Source: Lunularia cruciata
Taxonomy: Eukaryota > Streptophyta > Marchantiopsida > Lunulariales > Lunulariaceae
NCBI GenBank assembly: GCA_948567375.1
Contig: OX419762.1
Location: forward strand, 42,079,034 to 42,143,033
DNA length: 64,000 bases
Direction of reading: 5' to 3'
The notes under the pieces are model-generated. The model did no database searches, was not told the origin of the DNA, and was given only the letters and a program-made list of their open reading frames with translations. Below, piece after piece: positions 1 to 12,647 of the stretch (position 1 is the first letter of the stretch; each line of letters begins with the position of its first letter). Both the position numbers and the translations under genes were made by a program.

Positions 1-3000
1 CATGCGGACATATAGGCTGAAATTGTGATTGTTGAGGCCCACCAACTTTGCATTCCCAAATGCCTCTTTGTGCCAATCAATAACAACAGACATTTGACAA
101 AACAAAAAACCAATTGAAGTGTGATCGAGAGCGAGTTCAACCGTTTCATATTTTTAATGGTGATGCAATACGAGGGTGTGGTGTCATGGTGGCAGGCACT
201 TTCTTGAAAAGCACAATAGATTTCTCAAGGGACAATGTGTCCAAGTTGTTGTCCGGACCAAAAAACACTTGTGTAACAATATCTTCCACAATCTTTTAAT
301 CCACAATAAATTCAAGGATATCACCACTCGTGCAGATGAAATGTTCTATCAAAACAGATGTTTTGTTTCAAAAAACTTCAATTTTTTCCTTGCTAGCTTT
401 TTGGTATTTCTCCCATTCAATAGGTTGTTAACTGGTATTGTGGTTTTCATAGTTTTCCTTGCGGAAAGGGGCCAAGTCGTACTTGGTGTTCTATCTCCAC
501 TAGTGTTTGGCCCTTGGCTGTCCTTTGCGCTTGAAGCATGCACAGAAGCAACACATCACTAAAGTGACCAGAGATTGTGTGTCACAATCGGTGTTGTACT
601 TTTCTTTTCTCTCTCTAGGAACACATAGGGTGCCTAGCTATGGAGACTATGGATCAGAGGACGTGGATAGACCCATGACTACTCATCTGAACACACTTGT
701 TACCTAACCGCTGGAACCCTCCTCTCTCTTGTAACTAGCATTTCTGATATTGGGAAGGGTAGTGACGTGCAACTTAACCTGTCATCAAAACACGCACTCC
801 TTGTCTGCTGGTCATCACCTCCAGCATTACCAAGAAGAAATACACAACAATCCTAGAAGGAAATAACCTAAGTGCAATGCCCGCACATCAATCCCACTAG
901 GCGTACAAATAGGCAAACAAGCACAAAGAGGATCCAATCACAAGAATATGACAATAATTCTCTGTGCTTTTTGTTGGAAAAGAGCTTCACACCCTTCTTG
1001 CTCTTTTATCAAGCTCATTTCAACCTCTACTCCAGGCCTCCTCAAATCTAAACTTCAGATTTCAACAATTTTCTATTCCAAGTGGAGAATTCCTATGTAT
1101 TCTTGTGGGAAACTCTATGCAGCTCATATAGCCATAAATTTTTTTGTAGCTTATGTTGGAGGGTTCTCAAATGAAATGGAAAGCCTGTAAGATAAGCTTT
1201 CCAGAGAGATAAAATAGGCCTCAATCAGATCACTACAGCTCCCTTGAAAAGCTCCCAAAGTTGGCCAGATGTTTCACAACTTTCACCCTAATTTTGAAAT
1301 CTCTATTTTAGGGTTTTTTCCCCTGGTTCTTGCAAACTTTCCCCTGATTTCTAAACCAGATGTACACTTTATCCTCAAAAACCACTCTTGAAATATTCAC
1401 TCTCAATCATAGTCACAAGGTGAGAGAATTGACATTCAATTAGGATTGAAGAAAGAAATGCTTCTCCGAGTTTATGGTAGTGTTTCAACAAAATTTGTTG
1501 CATCAGATCCCAATCTCTATAAGTCCAAAGCCAACTAAATTTTCCACAATAGTTTGTCGTGCTCTTGTCTACCACTTTGCAAAGTTTGATGGCCTAATCC
1601 AACCCCAATCTCTAGATATTGATCAATTTTTGAGATAGGCTAACTTGTGAGCTATGCAAACCCAGGTATACTTGATCCAAGACCCTGAATTCTCAATTTG
1701 AAGAATTCACATGAAATTTTCATACAAAGGTGCACAATCTACACAAAAAAAAATACTAGAAATTTTCATAAGGAAATTCAAACCATAGCTTGGGGAGTGA
1801 CCAAAACTCCAAACGTGATCATTAGCTCTTCTCCAACACCTTACATCCCATAAGCTTCAACTTCAATCAATTAGATCTAATTTAAAATTGACCCAAAACT
1901 ATAATTTCTTGCACCCGGTACTGTGAGCACTTTGTCTTCTCTGCAATCCCACTGACAAATAGTGAAAATGTGTCAAGAAGCTCCCTCAATTGACTACTTT
2001 GTGCTCCTGGGTATGAATTTAACCCCCCTTGACTCAATTGATCATATCTCTCTTATAATCAGTTCAAATTGTGTGATTTTTGTCTCCAAATTATAGCTTG
2101 TCATCTTTTCTTTCCAACCGTGTCCCTTGTTGCTTGAATAGCATCTATGAACTCCCTTGATGGTCAAAAAACTCCAGATTTTTCTCTTTGGACCCAAGCT
2201 TTTGCACCTTTGTCTTTTAGTCTTTTTACTTTTTGACAAATGGACCTCACAACTCCACCTTGAAGCTTATGAGCAAAAATTTATGCATTCCCCAACTATG
2301 GAAAGATACATACTATCAAATCCCAGACATTTTCATAAGTAAGCACCGGAAGGACAATAGGATCTGGGTTTCACATTACCGAGTCCACAAACATCACCCC
2401 AAAACATGCTACCAACCAATCCCGTAAGTTGTCTTGTTAAATCTAAAGCCTGATGAGAAAAGGATTTGGGAGTGACAGATTGGGAGTATGGAACATCTCA
2501 TGCTCGAATGCTTTCTTCGATGCTCTAACACTCAATCTCTGCTACAACTCTCACTCCCCACTTCCAATGTCCTTCTCCCCTCGAGACTCTTCAAACTAAA
2601 ACTCACCCGTCTCTCCACTTGCACTCATCTTTATTCATTAAAGCACTCAAACATGATAGGATTGTAACCCACGTGGCCAATCACATACATGTACATAGAT
2701 GGCAACATCTCATCCGTCGGATCTAGCATACAACCTACCCCACTAACATGGAGATAAACTATGAAAAGTCACTTTTTTACGGCCTATGCAAACCACACCA
2801 CGACACCAGTGATTAGCAAGCCAAACTCAAGAGCGTGAGGGAGCTTGAATGGTGTTTTACGCAACATGGTATGTCAAGTAAGATGAGAACACTTCTTATG
2901 ACAAATCTACGCAACATTTCAGGACAAAAAATTCAATTCTTATTTTTAGCATCCAGGAAAACTTATATTATCTAACTATGGCATCTCAAAATAGCATGAC

Positions 3001-3150
3001 ACATTTGAGGAGATCTGGGTTACTCTGACATTGAACGCCCCTTGGTAAACTATGCACCCCTCTTTTGCCAAAAGGAGACACTCTACTATAGATAGCATGG
3101 CAAGTTTATCGAAATATTTCTCATTGATAATTTACAAATTGATTTTGATT
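1..3150. other. Gene-poor, AT-rich stretch without a supportable gene
   Basis: I see only short, interrupted reading frames on both strands, no recognisable protein motif and no credible exon chain. Composition resembles the decayed transposon DNA elsewhere in the window. It is probably old repeat sequence, but no element ends could be found. Confidence 0.5.
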
Positions 3151-3154
3151 TTTC

Positions 3155-3177
3155 TATATATATATATATATATATAT
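3155..3177. repeat. (TA)n microsatellite
   Basis: An uninterrupted alternating TA run of about 23 bases. It lies just left of the first 27-bp minisatellite copy. Confidence 0.9.
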
Positions 3178-3189
3178 GCAATTTACTAT

Positions 3190-3392
3190 ATGAGAGGCCC
3201 CTAGGTGTGCATCTATGTTTTCCTTGCATATATGGATGCTTAAGTTTATGATATATAAATAAGCGCCTATGTTGATCTTATTTAGTCGTGTTCTTAGGTT
3301 TGCCAAACATAGTTGACTGCCTAGATTTACCTTGCATAAGTGGGTGTCTAGGGTTGCCACCCATAGGTGTGCACCTAGCCTTGCTTGGACCT
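3190..3392. repeat. 27-bp minisatellite, copy 1
   Basis: About seven diverged units of 27 bp follow one another, each starting near GCATAAGTGGGTG and ending near TTTACCAT. Because 27 is a multiple of three, the minus strand reads as a 9-residue repeat (type THLCKVNLS) for 68 codons. The array and about 270 bp of flank to the right (to ~3660) recur at 5653-6208, so the whole block is a duplicated or dispersed unit. I do not think it is a gene: there is no start context, and no other coding signal was noticed. Confidence 0.8.
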
Positions 3393-3945
3393 AGTAAGAA
3401 TACCTCAGTTTTGCCATACGCAAAAAAGATGTTGAAGGTTCTAGTCTTTGGGGCCTATATGACTGAGGCAGAGTCATGTGTATCATGCCTCAATGTACAG
3501 TTTTTATTTATGTTTTGAAAAATAAAAGTTTCTCAAATCTTGAGGCATTTCACCAAACATGGTATATCGAGAACTAAGTTTGAGGGAAAAAAAAGCATAC
3601 TATCTATCAACTTAATTTTAAGAGAATTAATACTCCAAATTTTTGTTCCACGATGATTATATCTTTTAAATATGTATAAATATATGATTTATCTCAAGAT
3701 ATAATTTTTCTTTGTATTTTTCACATCATAGATATACAATTATTATAAATAATAATTATTTAGTGATAATTATGATTTATTGCATGGTTATTATGGGTGA
3801 TTTTTTCAATAGTTTTAATTCTAGCAAGGAGCAGAAATTCAAAGTACAAGAACTCCATTTAGACTTATATAACATCACTTTGATTATATAGATTTATATG
3901 TTGGCGTTAGAAATGTAAGCCATAATACTGATTCACAGCTTTTTA

Positions 3946-4103
3946 ATATTCTATTGAATCCTTAGGTTTTTGGAACGGTAGCAGTTGAGTATTTGAGTTG
4001 GAGAGAATAAAATCTACTTTTTTCACACCATGTTTTTAAATCTTCTATTGAATCCTTAGGTTTTTTTAGAATTGTAGCAGTTGAGTATTTGAGTTGGAGA
4101 GAA
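3946..4103. repeat. Direct repeat, ~65 bp x2, spaced ~90 bp
   Basis: The segment beginning near TTCTATTGAATCCTTAGG and ending GAGTTGGAGAGAAT occurs at about 3946-4009 and again at about 4036-4103 with few differences. The second copy abuts the left edge of repeat R1. Confidence 0.8.
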
Positions 4104-5260
4104 TCCCATATTTTACTTTACGGGGAGCATCGACATTCGTTACGGATAGGGGGTAAGGGGTATTTGTAAGTTTTACGGGTATTTATCCGCAACCACAAAA
4201 GTTTTACGGGCATGGAAATTAGAGGGTTTCAGTTCAAAAAGGCACGGGACGCTAACGGATACGGGACATGTACTGTAACCAAAATGTCATGCAAAATTGA
4301 ATGGGATATAAATTTAGTATCGGGCTAGCGAAGGTTATAATGGGGAGTAGTTGTTGGAAATATGGCGTACGGGAGGTTTAGAGCGAGAGTGTCTAAGGAA
4401 ATAAGTAAAGGGTATGAATGAAAACCTGTCTAGGTATGCCATGTGTCATCGCTGAAAATAGGGAAATAAGTGTCATGTGTCATAGCTGGGATTCAAACAC
4501 TCATCGGTAATGGTAGAGATTGGAGTATAATAATTAAAGAGAAATAGGTGGGGGCAAATGTGAATTTGAAATATGGTAAGAGGTAAGGCAACCGAAGCTT
4601 TTCGAATTCAATTTGTGAAGATCCAAGTTCTCCAAATTCAAATTTGATTCGAATGTTGTGCAGGTGCCAAGGTGGAGGGGGAGGTTATACACCACACCTT
4701 CTGAAGAGAATTCTTGGCGTGTTCATATTGTTACAGTACTTGAGTGAAAACATTCATGGTGTGCTGACTTTTAGCATTCACTCTTGGAAATTTGACCGAT
4801 TAGTGATCATGTAGAGTTTGTTATCATCTAGATCTGAGTAAGTAACCAGCTTACTCATACATAGATTCCAGTTCTCTTGTCGGTCTCCATCATTCCAATC
4901 CCATCTCAGATCCTGCACACATTAGTAGTTGCATTCCCGTACCTGGATTTGTATAGATTTTGAAAATGGATTGCTCTATAGCATCAGTGCCATTTATGGC
5001 TACTCCAGGAAAAGAGAGTGTCTCTTTTCACACTTGTGAGTAAAGCAAAGTGCCTTGCACTTGCTATTTCTATTTGAGCAAGAGTAAAAAGTAAGGAGAG
5101 AATGAAAGATTCAGAATGGTATCCCATTACTATAGCCAAATCTTGGATTATTTGGAAGATCTTGAGCACTTAAAACAAATCCTTGGGTGCACTAGCAAGA
5201 AACACATCAATAACATTCAATTACATGGCAATTTTTCTGGTGAGATTTGGTAATGGATTT
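4103..5260 (+). repeat. Dispersed repeat R1, copy 1
   Basis: This ~1.15-kb segment aligns by eye along its length with 14834-16017. Shared landmarks are TTACGGATAG near the left end and TGAGATTTGGTAATGGATTT at the right end. Near its right end is a degraded reading frame that is more open in copy 2 (residues YSQILDYLED are shared). I saw no terminal repeats or target duplication. It may be the 5' part of an unidentified retroelement. Confidence 0.75.
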
Positions 5261-5652
5261 TATTGTTTTAACTTTGATCAAAGTAAAATCAAAAGCCAAT
5301 ATTTTAGAATAAGCATCAATAATGCATCATATTGTGCATATAGCTTTCTTGTTTGCTTTTTTTTAGAAGTTTCTCCTAAGTAAATTAGCTAGAGTTAAAG
5401 TAAACCATTAATACTAAAACTAAATCTAATATGTTGTTATATAATGGCAGATGCTTTAAAGAGTAATTTCTCACTTCTTTTAAGAATTGTGGTCTATTTC
5501 CTACGATCCAATATTTTGTGCTAATATTTAAGAATTTCACCATATCCAAGAAACTATTTTTATTATTTTAGATTAAGAAAAGGCATCCAAAATATGCTTC
5601 CTCTTTTCCATATCTATTTATTTTGCTTTGAGAACAAGCATAACTATATCAG

Positions 5653-5935
5653 GCATATGGTGTTTAGATTTGCCATGCATAAGCAGGCACCAAGGTTTAA
5701 TATACTACACAGAGGTAGGTGTCTGAGTTTGAGATGTATAAGTAGGCATCCAAGTTTACCATGCATAGGTGTGCATCTATGTTTTCATTGCGTATATGGA
5801 TGCTTAAGTTCATAATGTATAAAGAAGCCCCTATGTTGATCTCATTTAGTCGTGTTATTAGGTTTGCCAAACATAGTTGACCGCTTAGATTTACCTTGCA
5901 TAAGTGGGTGCCACGCATATGTGTGCACCTGTGCT
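5653..5935. repeat. 27-bp minisatellite, copy 2
   Basis: About ten diverged 27-bp units of the family seen at 3190-3392. The minus strand stays open for 73 codons as a 9-residue repeat (units such as AHLCMVNLD). The shared flank continues to about 6208. The two arrays bracket R1 copy 1. Confidence 0.85.
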
Positions 5936-6208
5936 TGGACCTAGTAAGAATACCTCAGTTTTGACATACGCAACATAATTGTTGAAGGTTCTAGTCTTTG
6001 AGGCCTATATGACTGAGGCAGAGTCATGTGTATCATGCCTTGGTGTACAATTTTTATTTATGTTTTGAAAAATAAAAGTTCCTCAAGTCTTGAGGCATTT
6101 CTCCAAACATGGTATTTCGAGAACTAAGTTTGAGGACGAAAAGCCTAATTATCTATCAACTTAATTTTAAGAGAATTATATTCCAAATTTTTTATCCAAG
6201 ATGATTAG

Positions 6209-9200
6209 AATACTGGTGCTCAACACCTGACCCATCTGTAGCAATTTTGTACTGAGATGTGGAGCTAAGTATCACCCCTCATTCTGGATGCTCTACACAC
6301 CTCCATACGGACTTTTGATTTCGTTAAAGCAACCCACTGCAGTCCTTTCCAATGTCTGTTTCTTGCACGACAGAAGGGAAGTGATACTTTACTCCTCAGA
6401 TACCCGGCCCTCGAACACCGTTGACGATCTTCATTTCCTGGAGTACCGAGTATCATGGCTGAATCCAAGCTCGACTGTTGCGCTGTGAACTGAGTTGTGA
6501 ATGCAAGATACTGGAAGCGAAATGATTTCAATTCCTTAAGTTGGAGTACTGTGAAAAGCGGCAACAACAGTTTGACTTTGATCGGAGAGAATCCATGCAC
6601 TGTTTCTGATTTATAATCAGATCGTATTAAACGCACCGATTTATAAAGATGAAGAGTATAAAGGTGGGCCATTATAAGCTGTAGCTTGAGTGACATCAAT
6701 GATTAGCGTCTCGCTCAAGCCTCACTATGTCAATGTGGTTAATACTTGAAAACTTAACTGTCCATAACGATACGTAATGGTATAGCTTCGAAGTGCATGA
6801 TCAGGTGTTGCTGGATGAACTCTCACATTCGGCTCCAGAACTTCGGTGCATGATTAGAGTGTCAGGACAAGAAGCATGCGAACGTGCTGGGCATGCAGGA
6901 ACTGCTCACGGGTACTGCAGAAGGAGGCTTATGGAGAAAGGATAATCTCTGGTGTTAGAATGTCGGAGCTTCTTCCGTTCCCTGTAAATATAAGTGAAGC
7001 CTAGAGTACAGATTGGAAACACCAGGGAAGTAAAGATTCCGAGAACTGATAGCAACTGTAGAGAAAGTTCCATGATCTGCAGTTGTGGTGGATGCACCCT
7101 TTGAGATTGCCAGGAAGGTTTCATTCATGCCCCTGGCTGTAGATAATGCTGGTAATCAGGAACATTAAATACATCATCATGTTCTCGCGAGTCCTGCTTA
7201 CCGTAGCTAGGAGGAAGAGGAGCTTTGAAGCCTTGAAGCTAGGAGGAAGAGGAGCTTTTTGTGGGTGCTAACGATGGTTCTAGAACCGATCGTTGCACTG
7301 ATAATGGCCTTCAACTTCGCTGTCGAAGGAACAACAAATTCCCTGTCTCAACTCTGATTTAGAACAAAATGTGAGCCCTGCGGAATGTCACATGGGTGCA
7401 CAACAAACGACCCGCAGAACAAGAGCTCCAACAGGACAAAGCCGTAAGCTAGAAGAGGCGGCTTACGACCAAGAATTGCAGAAGCAAACACTCGGCAACA
7501 ACACAAGATCTATGCTTGCCGCAGCTGTCGGTGGAGCCTTCACTTACGCGGGTCGGCGAGAGAAAGGAATGTGGAGTTTGAAGAATTGGAACGATATATA
7601 GAGTCTTCTAATGTACATCCAATCCGAGGAAATGTCTGAGAGGTCACAGAAAAGGTGACAACATCTCGCAGCAGCAGCAGTGGCAGCACATCGATATCGT
7701 TTCGGTATATTTGTTGTACAATTTTATGCAATCGAATTGAGAATCCATCACTCGTCATTACTCGACAGCCTGTCCGTAGAACAAATCTGCTTGTGATATA
7801 TATAGGTATACGAGAACAGATGCAGTTCTGTTCTGGGAACGGGTTATCCAGAATTCATGAGGTGCAAATGATTGATCAACAAGATGTATATAATTGACAA
7901 TGCTAGAATAGTGAGAAATCCATAAGGTAGAATGTATCAAATGTAACTTGAAACAAAGGCATAATTGAACAAATTGAGAATAACATAAGGCTAACTGACT
8001 AGTATACCACCATGAAATCGAGAACTCTATACACCATGAAATCGAGAACTCTATGCAAACAACTGCGAGAAATAGATAACGCTATGTAAAAGACTGTCAG
8101 TAAGCAATGTGTGAATGATAAAAATAAAAGACGTGGGCTGGAGTCGGGTAGGAACACCGTATACACCAGAGGAGGTCCCATGAAGCAGGCAAAGAGCGAA
8201 GGAAACATAATAGAGAGGGAATTAGTTGGGGAATGGAGGAGTGGAACAATGCAAGAGCTCTAGGATTGTGTGGCTGCAGAGACAAACTTGTCTAAGTGTA
8301 ACAGGGTAACGAGAGCTAAGCGAAAAAGGACAAGATATAAAGTATATCACAACAAGTCCTGAGACTGCTAAACAGCAAAGGGGAAGCAGAAGGCAGCATA
8401 GTAAACCTTCACTAAAACACATGTGAACTTCATCAGTGCCGCAGTAGCTGAGCAATTGTCAATACCGAGTTTCCAATTGTCAGTACCTCTCATACCGAGT
8501 TTCTGCTTGTGATATATGTACAGTTGGATTTATTGTTTTGCTCAATAACCCTCGAGCTCAATGAAATCTCTGTGTATCATCCCCCATTGCAATAATACCC
8601 AGTGAAACAATGAATTAAAATTAATGTTCTTAAGTCTTCTTAAAATTTATGGTGACTATCATCATGAATTTTAAGAACACTTAGGAACACTTAAGAGCGA
8701 ATATACTCCTCTGAGAAATGGCGCATTAGCTCGATTCTTTGAAACCACCGCACACTAGATGAACAAGAAGGATATGTTAGGCATCCATGCGTAGGTAGAA
8801 TCAAACAAGTTATACCAAGACTCAGAAAATTGTCGGAGTCTACCAAAGATTATAAAAGGGACAGAAGAGATGAGATACACTTTGGCATTTTGGAATTAGA
8901 CTTTTTAGGTTAAACAAAACATGAGTGAAGAAAGGAATCTGGTCTGATTAGATACGATAGATAATATACTTGTCCGTGGGTGGATTGTGGCTTTCCTATC
9001 GTATCAAGTAATTCAGCCAAACGTAGTAAACAAAGTTATTGTGTTAATATTCTTCAAACTTGGCAACTTGTGCCAAAGAATTCCCTATTCACCCAAATTA
9101 AACGTTCCCCATAAACTTAATAAAACATAGATAAATTTGAAAAATACTTCAAATAAATTTCATCCTAAACACATTTTGCGAAAAACTAGCTAGCTTATGT

Positions 9201-9315
9201 ACCAGTACTAGCTTCGAGTGGATTCCTAAACTCCAAGTTATAGATTAGTTCCCTTTGTTTGGTCCCATCCCATATGTTTGATAAGACAAATCCGGAGCTC
9301 TTAATCTCGTTCTCC
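6209..9315. other. Intergenic stretch, no supportable gene
   Basis: Base composition is more balanced here than in the flanking repeats, which suggests older unique sequence, but I find no exon chain. A minus frame around 6906-7124 has a hydrophobic stretch (SVLGIFTSLVFPICTLGFTY) and is the best candidate for a lost small exon; I would not call it a gene. Small direct repeats are present: a ~28-bp GGAGGAAGAGGAGCTTT-containing repeat at about 7207-7257 and a 24-bp tandem pair at 8009-8056. Confidence 0.45.
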
Positions 9316-9508
9316 CTAACGAATATGCAAATATCGGATTCTATCTTTGCGAAAATATTTAGGTAATCCTTTGAATTTCTCGCAATGAGATATCGTCAAC
9401 TTGGTTAACTGTCTAACGAATATGCAAATGTCGGATTCTATCTTTGCGAAAAAATTTAGGTAATCCTTTGAATTTCTCGCAATGAGATATCGTCAACTTG
9501 GTTAAAGG
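9316..9508. repeat. 97-bp tandem duplication over the 3' end of the HNL gene
   Basis: Positions 9316-9412 and 9413-9508 are near-identical (about four differences). The unit contains the last ~30 codons of the LRR reading frame including its stop, so the duplicate lies just downstream of the stop as untranslated sequence. The period (97) is not a multiple of three. Confidence 0.92.
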
Positions 9509-11154
9509 TCTCATTTCTTCTAAATCCTCCGGCAATCCGATGAAATCTTCACAATCTATAATCCCTAAAGACTGCAAATTAACAAGATTACCCATGGAGG
9601 GTGGAAAGCCTTTAAATTTTGGACAGCGCATAACCGTAAGAAAATTTAATGTAGCTAAATCACTTAGACGAGCGGGTAGACCTTCAAACTTCTCACAAGA
9701 ATCTATATCCAATACTTCTAGATTCGTTTGACATATACTTTCAGGTAATCTCACAAGATCATTACAAAGCGATATGAAAACATGAGTTAAATTCCTAAAC
9801 CGACTACCGACAAGAAAATCGTCCTTCAGGCCGTCTATTCCCGCTAAGGATAAAACCTGAAGATTCTCGACTGGTCTCAAGGACGAGTGCAACGGAGCCT
9901 TGTTGGAGCCTTCCATCAGGCCGTGCAGAGCCGCAAGGCCTTTACCCTGACTCTGTAGCCTCCCGTGCGTGTAGGCAGCACCGCTGTCACGTCGCAACAC
10001 CGCACTCGACTCAGCGTCACACGGACGGACCGAACTCACGGACTCTTCACTCGCTGCCGTTATGCTGTAGACGAAAGATGCTTTACAGTCGAAAATTTGA
10101 AGACATTCCCGGTTTTGAAGGTCCCCCAAGCTCTTAGGGGCCACTCTCAATCCATCCCTGCTTCGGATAACACGGTGAGATTCCGATTGCAGGAAACTGG
10201 CTGAAAAACCACATAATCTCGGTAGATTGCCCAAAATCAACTCATCAAACCCAGATAACTGGCCGAAAGATTGACATACAGTTTTTAGACCGTAACAGCT
10301 CTTAATCATTAAATCAAGCAACTCGGGAAGATGACCAAAGCTCTCTGGTAGAGTACTCAGTCCACTACACTCCACAATGCTTAAATACCGTAATGCCAAA
10401 AGTCCACCAAAGCTTTCTGGCAGGGTCTGTAGAACCGAGCATTTCTCAAACTCCAACCTTTCAAGACACTTCATCTGGCCAAATGCCTCTGGAAGTTTTT
10501 TCAAGAAGGGAAGGTTTTTCAACCTCAACTCAGTTAGAGAGGACCAACAACCTGCAAGATTCGGTACAGTTGGAATAGGCCCTAGACTAGCCCATGCTTG
10601 AAGAGATGTACAATTCTTAATAGTCAACGTCCGTAAGGATCTGGATTGCAACAGTGAACAGGGAAGCCATTCTAACCCAGGACTTTGGATGGACAAGTCT
10701 TCGAGAACGGGGATGAAGCCAATACTCTCTGGTAATTTCTTCAAACGCTTATCGGAAAGCCGAATCCGGAAGATTCTCAGGCCGGTCAACTCGTGAAAGT
10801 TCTCAGGGAAATGCACCGAGTCACAATTTTCCAGCAAGAGCACCGCCAAATTAGAGAGACGTGCTACATTTTCTTCCCGAATCGGCCAGCATTTGCTACC
10901 TAGCCACCACTGACTCCCGACGCCCGTGACTTGGAGCATTTAATCATGTGTAACATGCCAAGACTCTTCGGGAACCTCGCGCATTCCGTCATGCTTACGT
11001 TCGATATCCTCAACAAGCGCATGCGTCCTAATCTCGCGAAGGCCTCCCAATGGAACTGCAGAGGACTTTCTTTGCTAGAAGAGCCCGACCACCGACTCTT
11101 CCTCCGCGAGTGGACAAGAAGCGACAACAACTCTGTGTTGGCAATCCCTTCTTC
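9413..11154 (-). pseudogene. LRR domain of the HNL gene (exon 5)
   Basis: From about 10939 the frame is open for over 500 codons and carries many ~24-residue LRR units of the plant NLR type: LxxLxxLxIxxCxxLxxLPESFG, for example LPESFGGLLALRYLSI. A central stretch (about 9960-10200) lacks clear repeats before LRRs resume. A frame change near 10930 separates it from the exon start (11154). The reading frame stops with HLHIR at 9413, inside a 97-bp tandem duplication. Such LRRs normally form the sensing or autoinhibitory surface. Confidence 0.88.
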
Positions 11155-11341
11155 CTGCACGTGACCAGGATTCAAACTGCGTCATCGAAACTTGTCTCAA
11201 AATAACAATGACCTCACGACATCTTGACAATGTTAAAACATGCCCATAATACTCTAAGCTATCAACTGCGTATTATGCTCCAAAGTAACCAGAACTTCAG
11301 CTTCTCTGCCACTATGTTCTGAATAGTTTGCTTATCCTCAC

Positions 11342-12448
11342 CTTGTACTTTCCCAATACAATTTCTACATCCTGGATGTCCCATAGCCCTCTGCAAAGTT
11401 CTGGACGTTCATGCACAGGTCGATTGATACTCTTCGCCATGTCCCTGAGCTGTTGGTGAATGTAAACTTTCTGCTCAGAACAACCTGTCCGTGAGAGTCG
11501 TACCAAAGACCTCCTCTCCAAGTTTTTTAAGGTGACGTGTGACAATACTTCTTTCGATCTTGGGAGCTCAAGTGCAACTTTTAGCACATCTACTCCGTAT
11601 TGCGTCAATTTTGGACCATACATATCGAACCCCGCCAGGTCCAAGAACATTCGTTGCTCAAGCTCGCCCAGGTTCTCATAGCTCAATCTTAGTATCCTCC
11701 ATAGCCTATCATCTTTCACATTCCCTCCGTCCAAGGGTGCTGCCATCTCCAATCTGCAAACTGCGGCCCTCCAACTAGACACGTCTCTCGTCCCGTTGAG
11801 ATAACTTCCCATTACCTCCACTCCAAGAGGTAATCCCGAGCATCTATCCACAATTTCTCCTATCAAGTTTCCCGGGATTTCTTCCGGTACACCGTCGGCG
11901 AAGTGAGCCTCAAAGAGCTCCCTTGATTCTTTCCCGGAAAGAAATGGAACTTCATGGACGATCGTTCTAGTCGCTAGGCTGCGAGCCTGACAGGTGACTG
12001 ACTATAAGACGACTCCCGGTCTCACGGAAATATGAATCCCACAGCTTCAGTATCTTGTGCTCCTTCTCGTTGCGAGAGTAACGTCATCTATGACCATCAA
12101 AATCTTCCGTCCACTGATATGCATCAACACTTCGTCTTCATGAAGAGGCACTTTGGTCCCAGTTCTTTTGTAAAGATGGCTACAAACCAAGCTCCGAAAA
12201 CTGCAACTTGCCAGCTTTTGCTGTGCGTTTTCCACAAAGCATATGAACTCAAACAGGTGGCTTATCTTGAGAACAACTTGTTTTGCTAACGTCGTCTTCC
12301 CGATACCGCCCATGCCCACCAAGATCACCGGTAAAGAGCTTGGAGCCTGTAAGTGAAGTCTCTTGACAAGTTCCTCCACCCGGCCAGATGCACCACCAAG
12401 TACCTCTGGGAGTCGGAGAACCCACTTGAAAAGCACATTCCTTTGCAC
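11342..12448 (-). pseudogene. NB-ARC domain of the HNL gene (exon 4)
   Basis: This exon holds the nucleotide-binding switch of the receptor. Visible motifs in order: P-loop GMGGIGKTT, RNBS-A-like FICFVENA, kinase-2 KILMVIDDV, RNBS-B-like GSRLIVS, GLPL as CSGLPLGVEVMGSYL, an RNBS-D-like LDLAGF, and the QQLRDMAKSI region where an MHD motif would lie. Two frame changes break it, one just after kinase-2 (about 12075) and one just after RNBS-B (about 12000). The exon ends at an AAG|GTGAGG donor. Motif order and spacing otherwise match plant NLRs. Confidence 0.88.
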
Positions 12449-12647
12449 CTGCACCACTTAAGGTTTAGCAATCACGTTCTATAAATCTGGCCGGGGATAC
12501 AACCGCAACCATAAGACTACAAAGTGCATACTTCCACTATTCGTTTGGAGGATTAACGTTAATGATGTATGCAAAAAGCCATTATTTACGATATCGCTTC
12601 TGACATGTTCGAATAGTAGTTACTTTGCCGTTGCGGTTCAAACTCAC

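Noticed and set aside
3190-5935. Short regular repeats resembling a CRISPR array
   Set aside because: The 27-bp units abut with no spacers and diverge gradually, and the sequence is plant nuclear DNA; it is a minisatellite.
6265-6699. 144-codon minus-strand frame
   Set aside because: No motif, atypical composition, no splice support, and an overlapping plus frame of similar quality.
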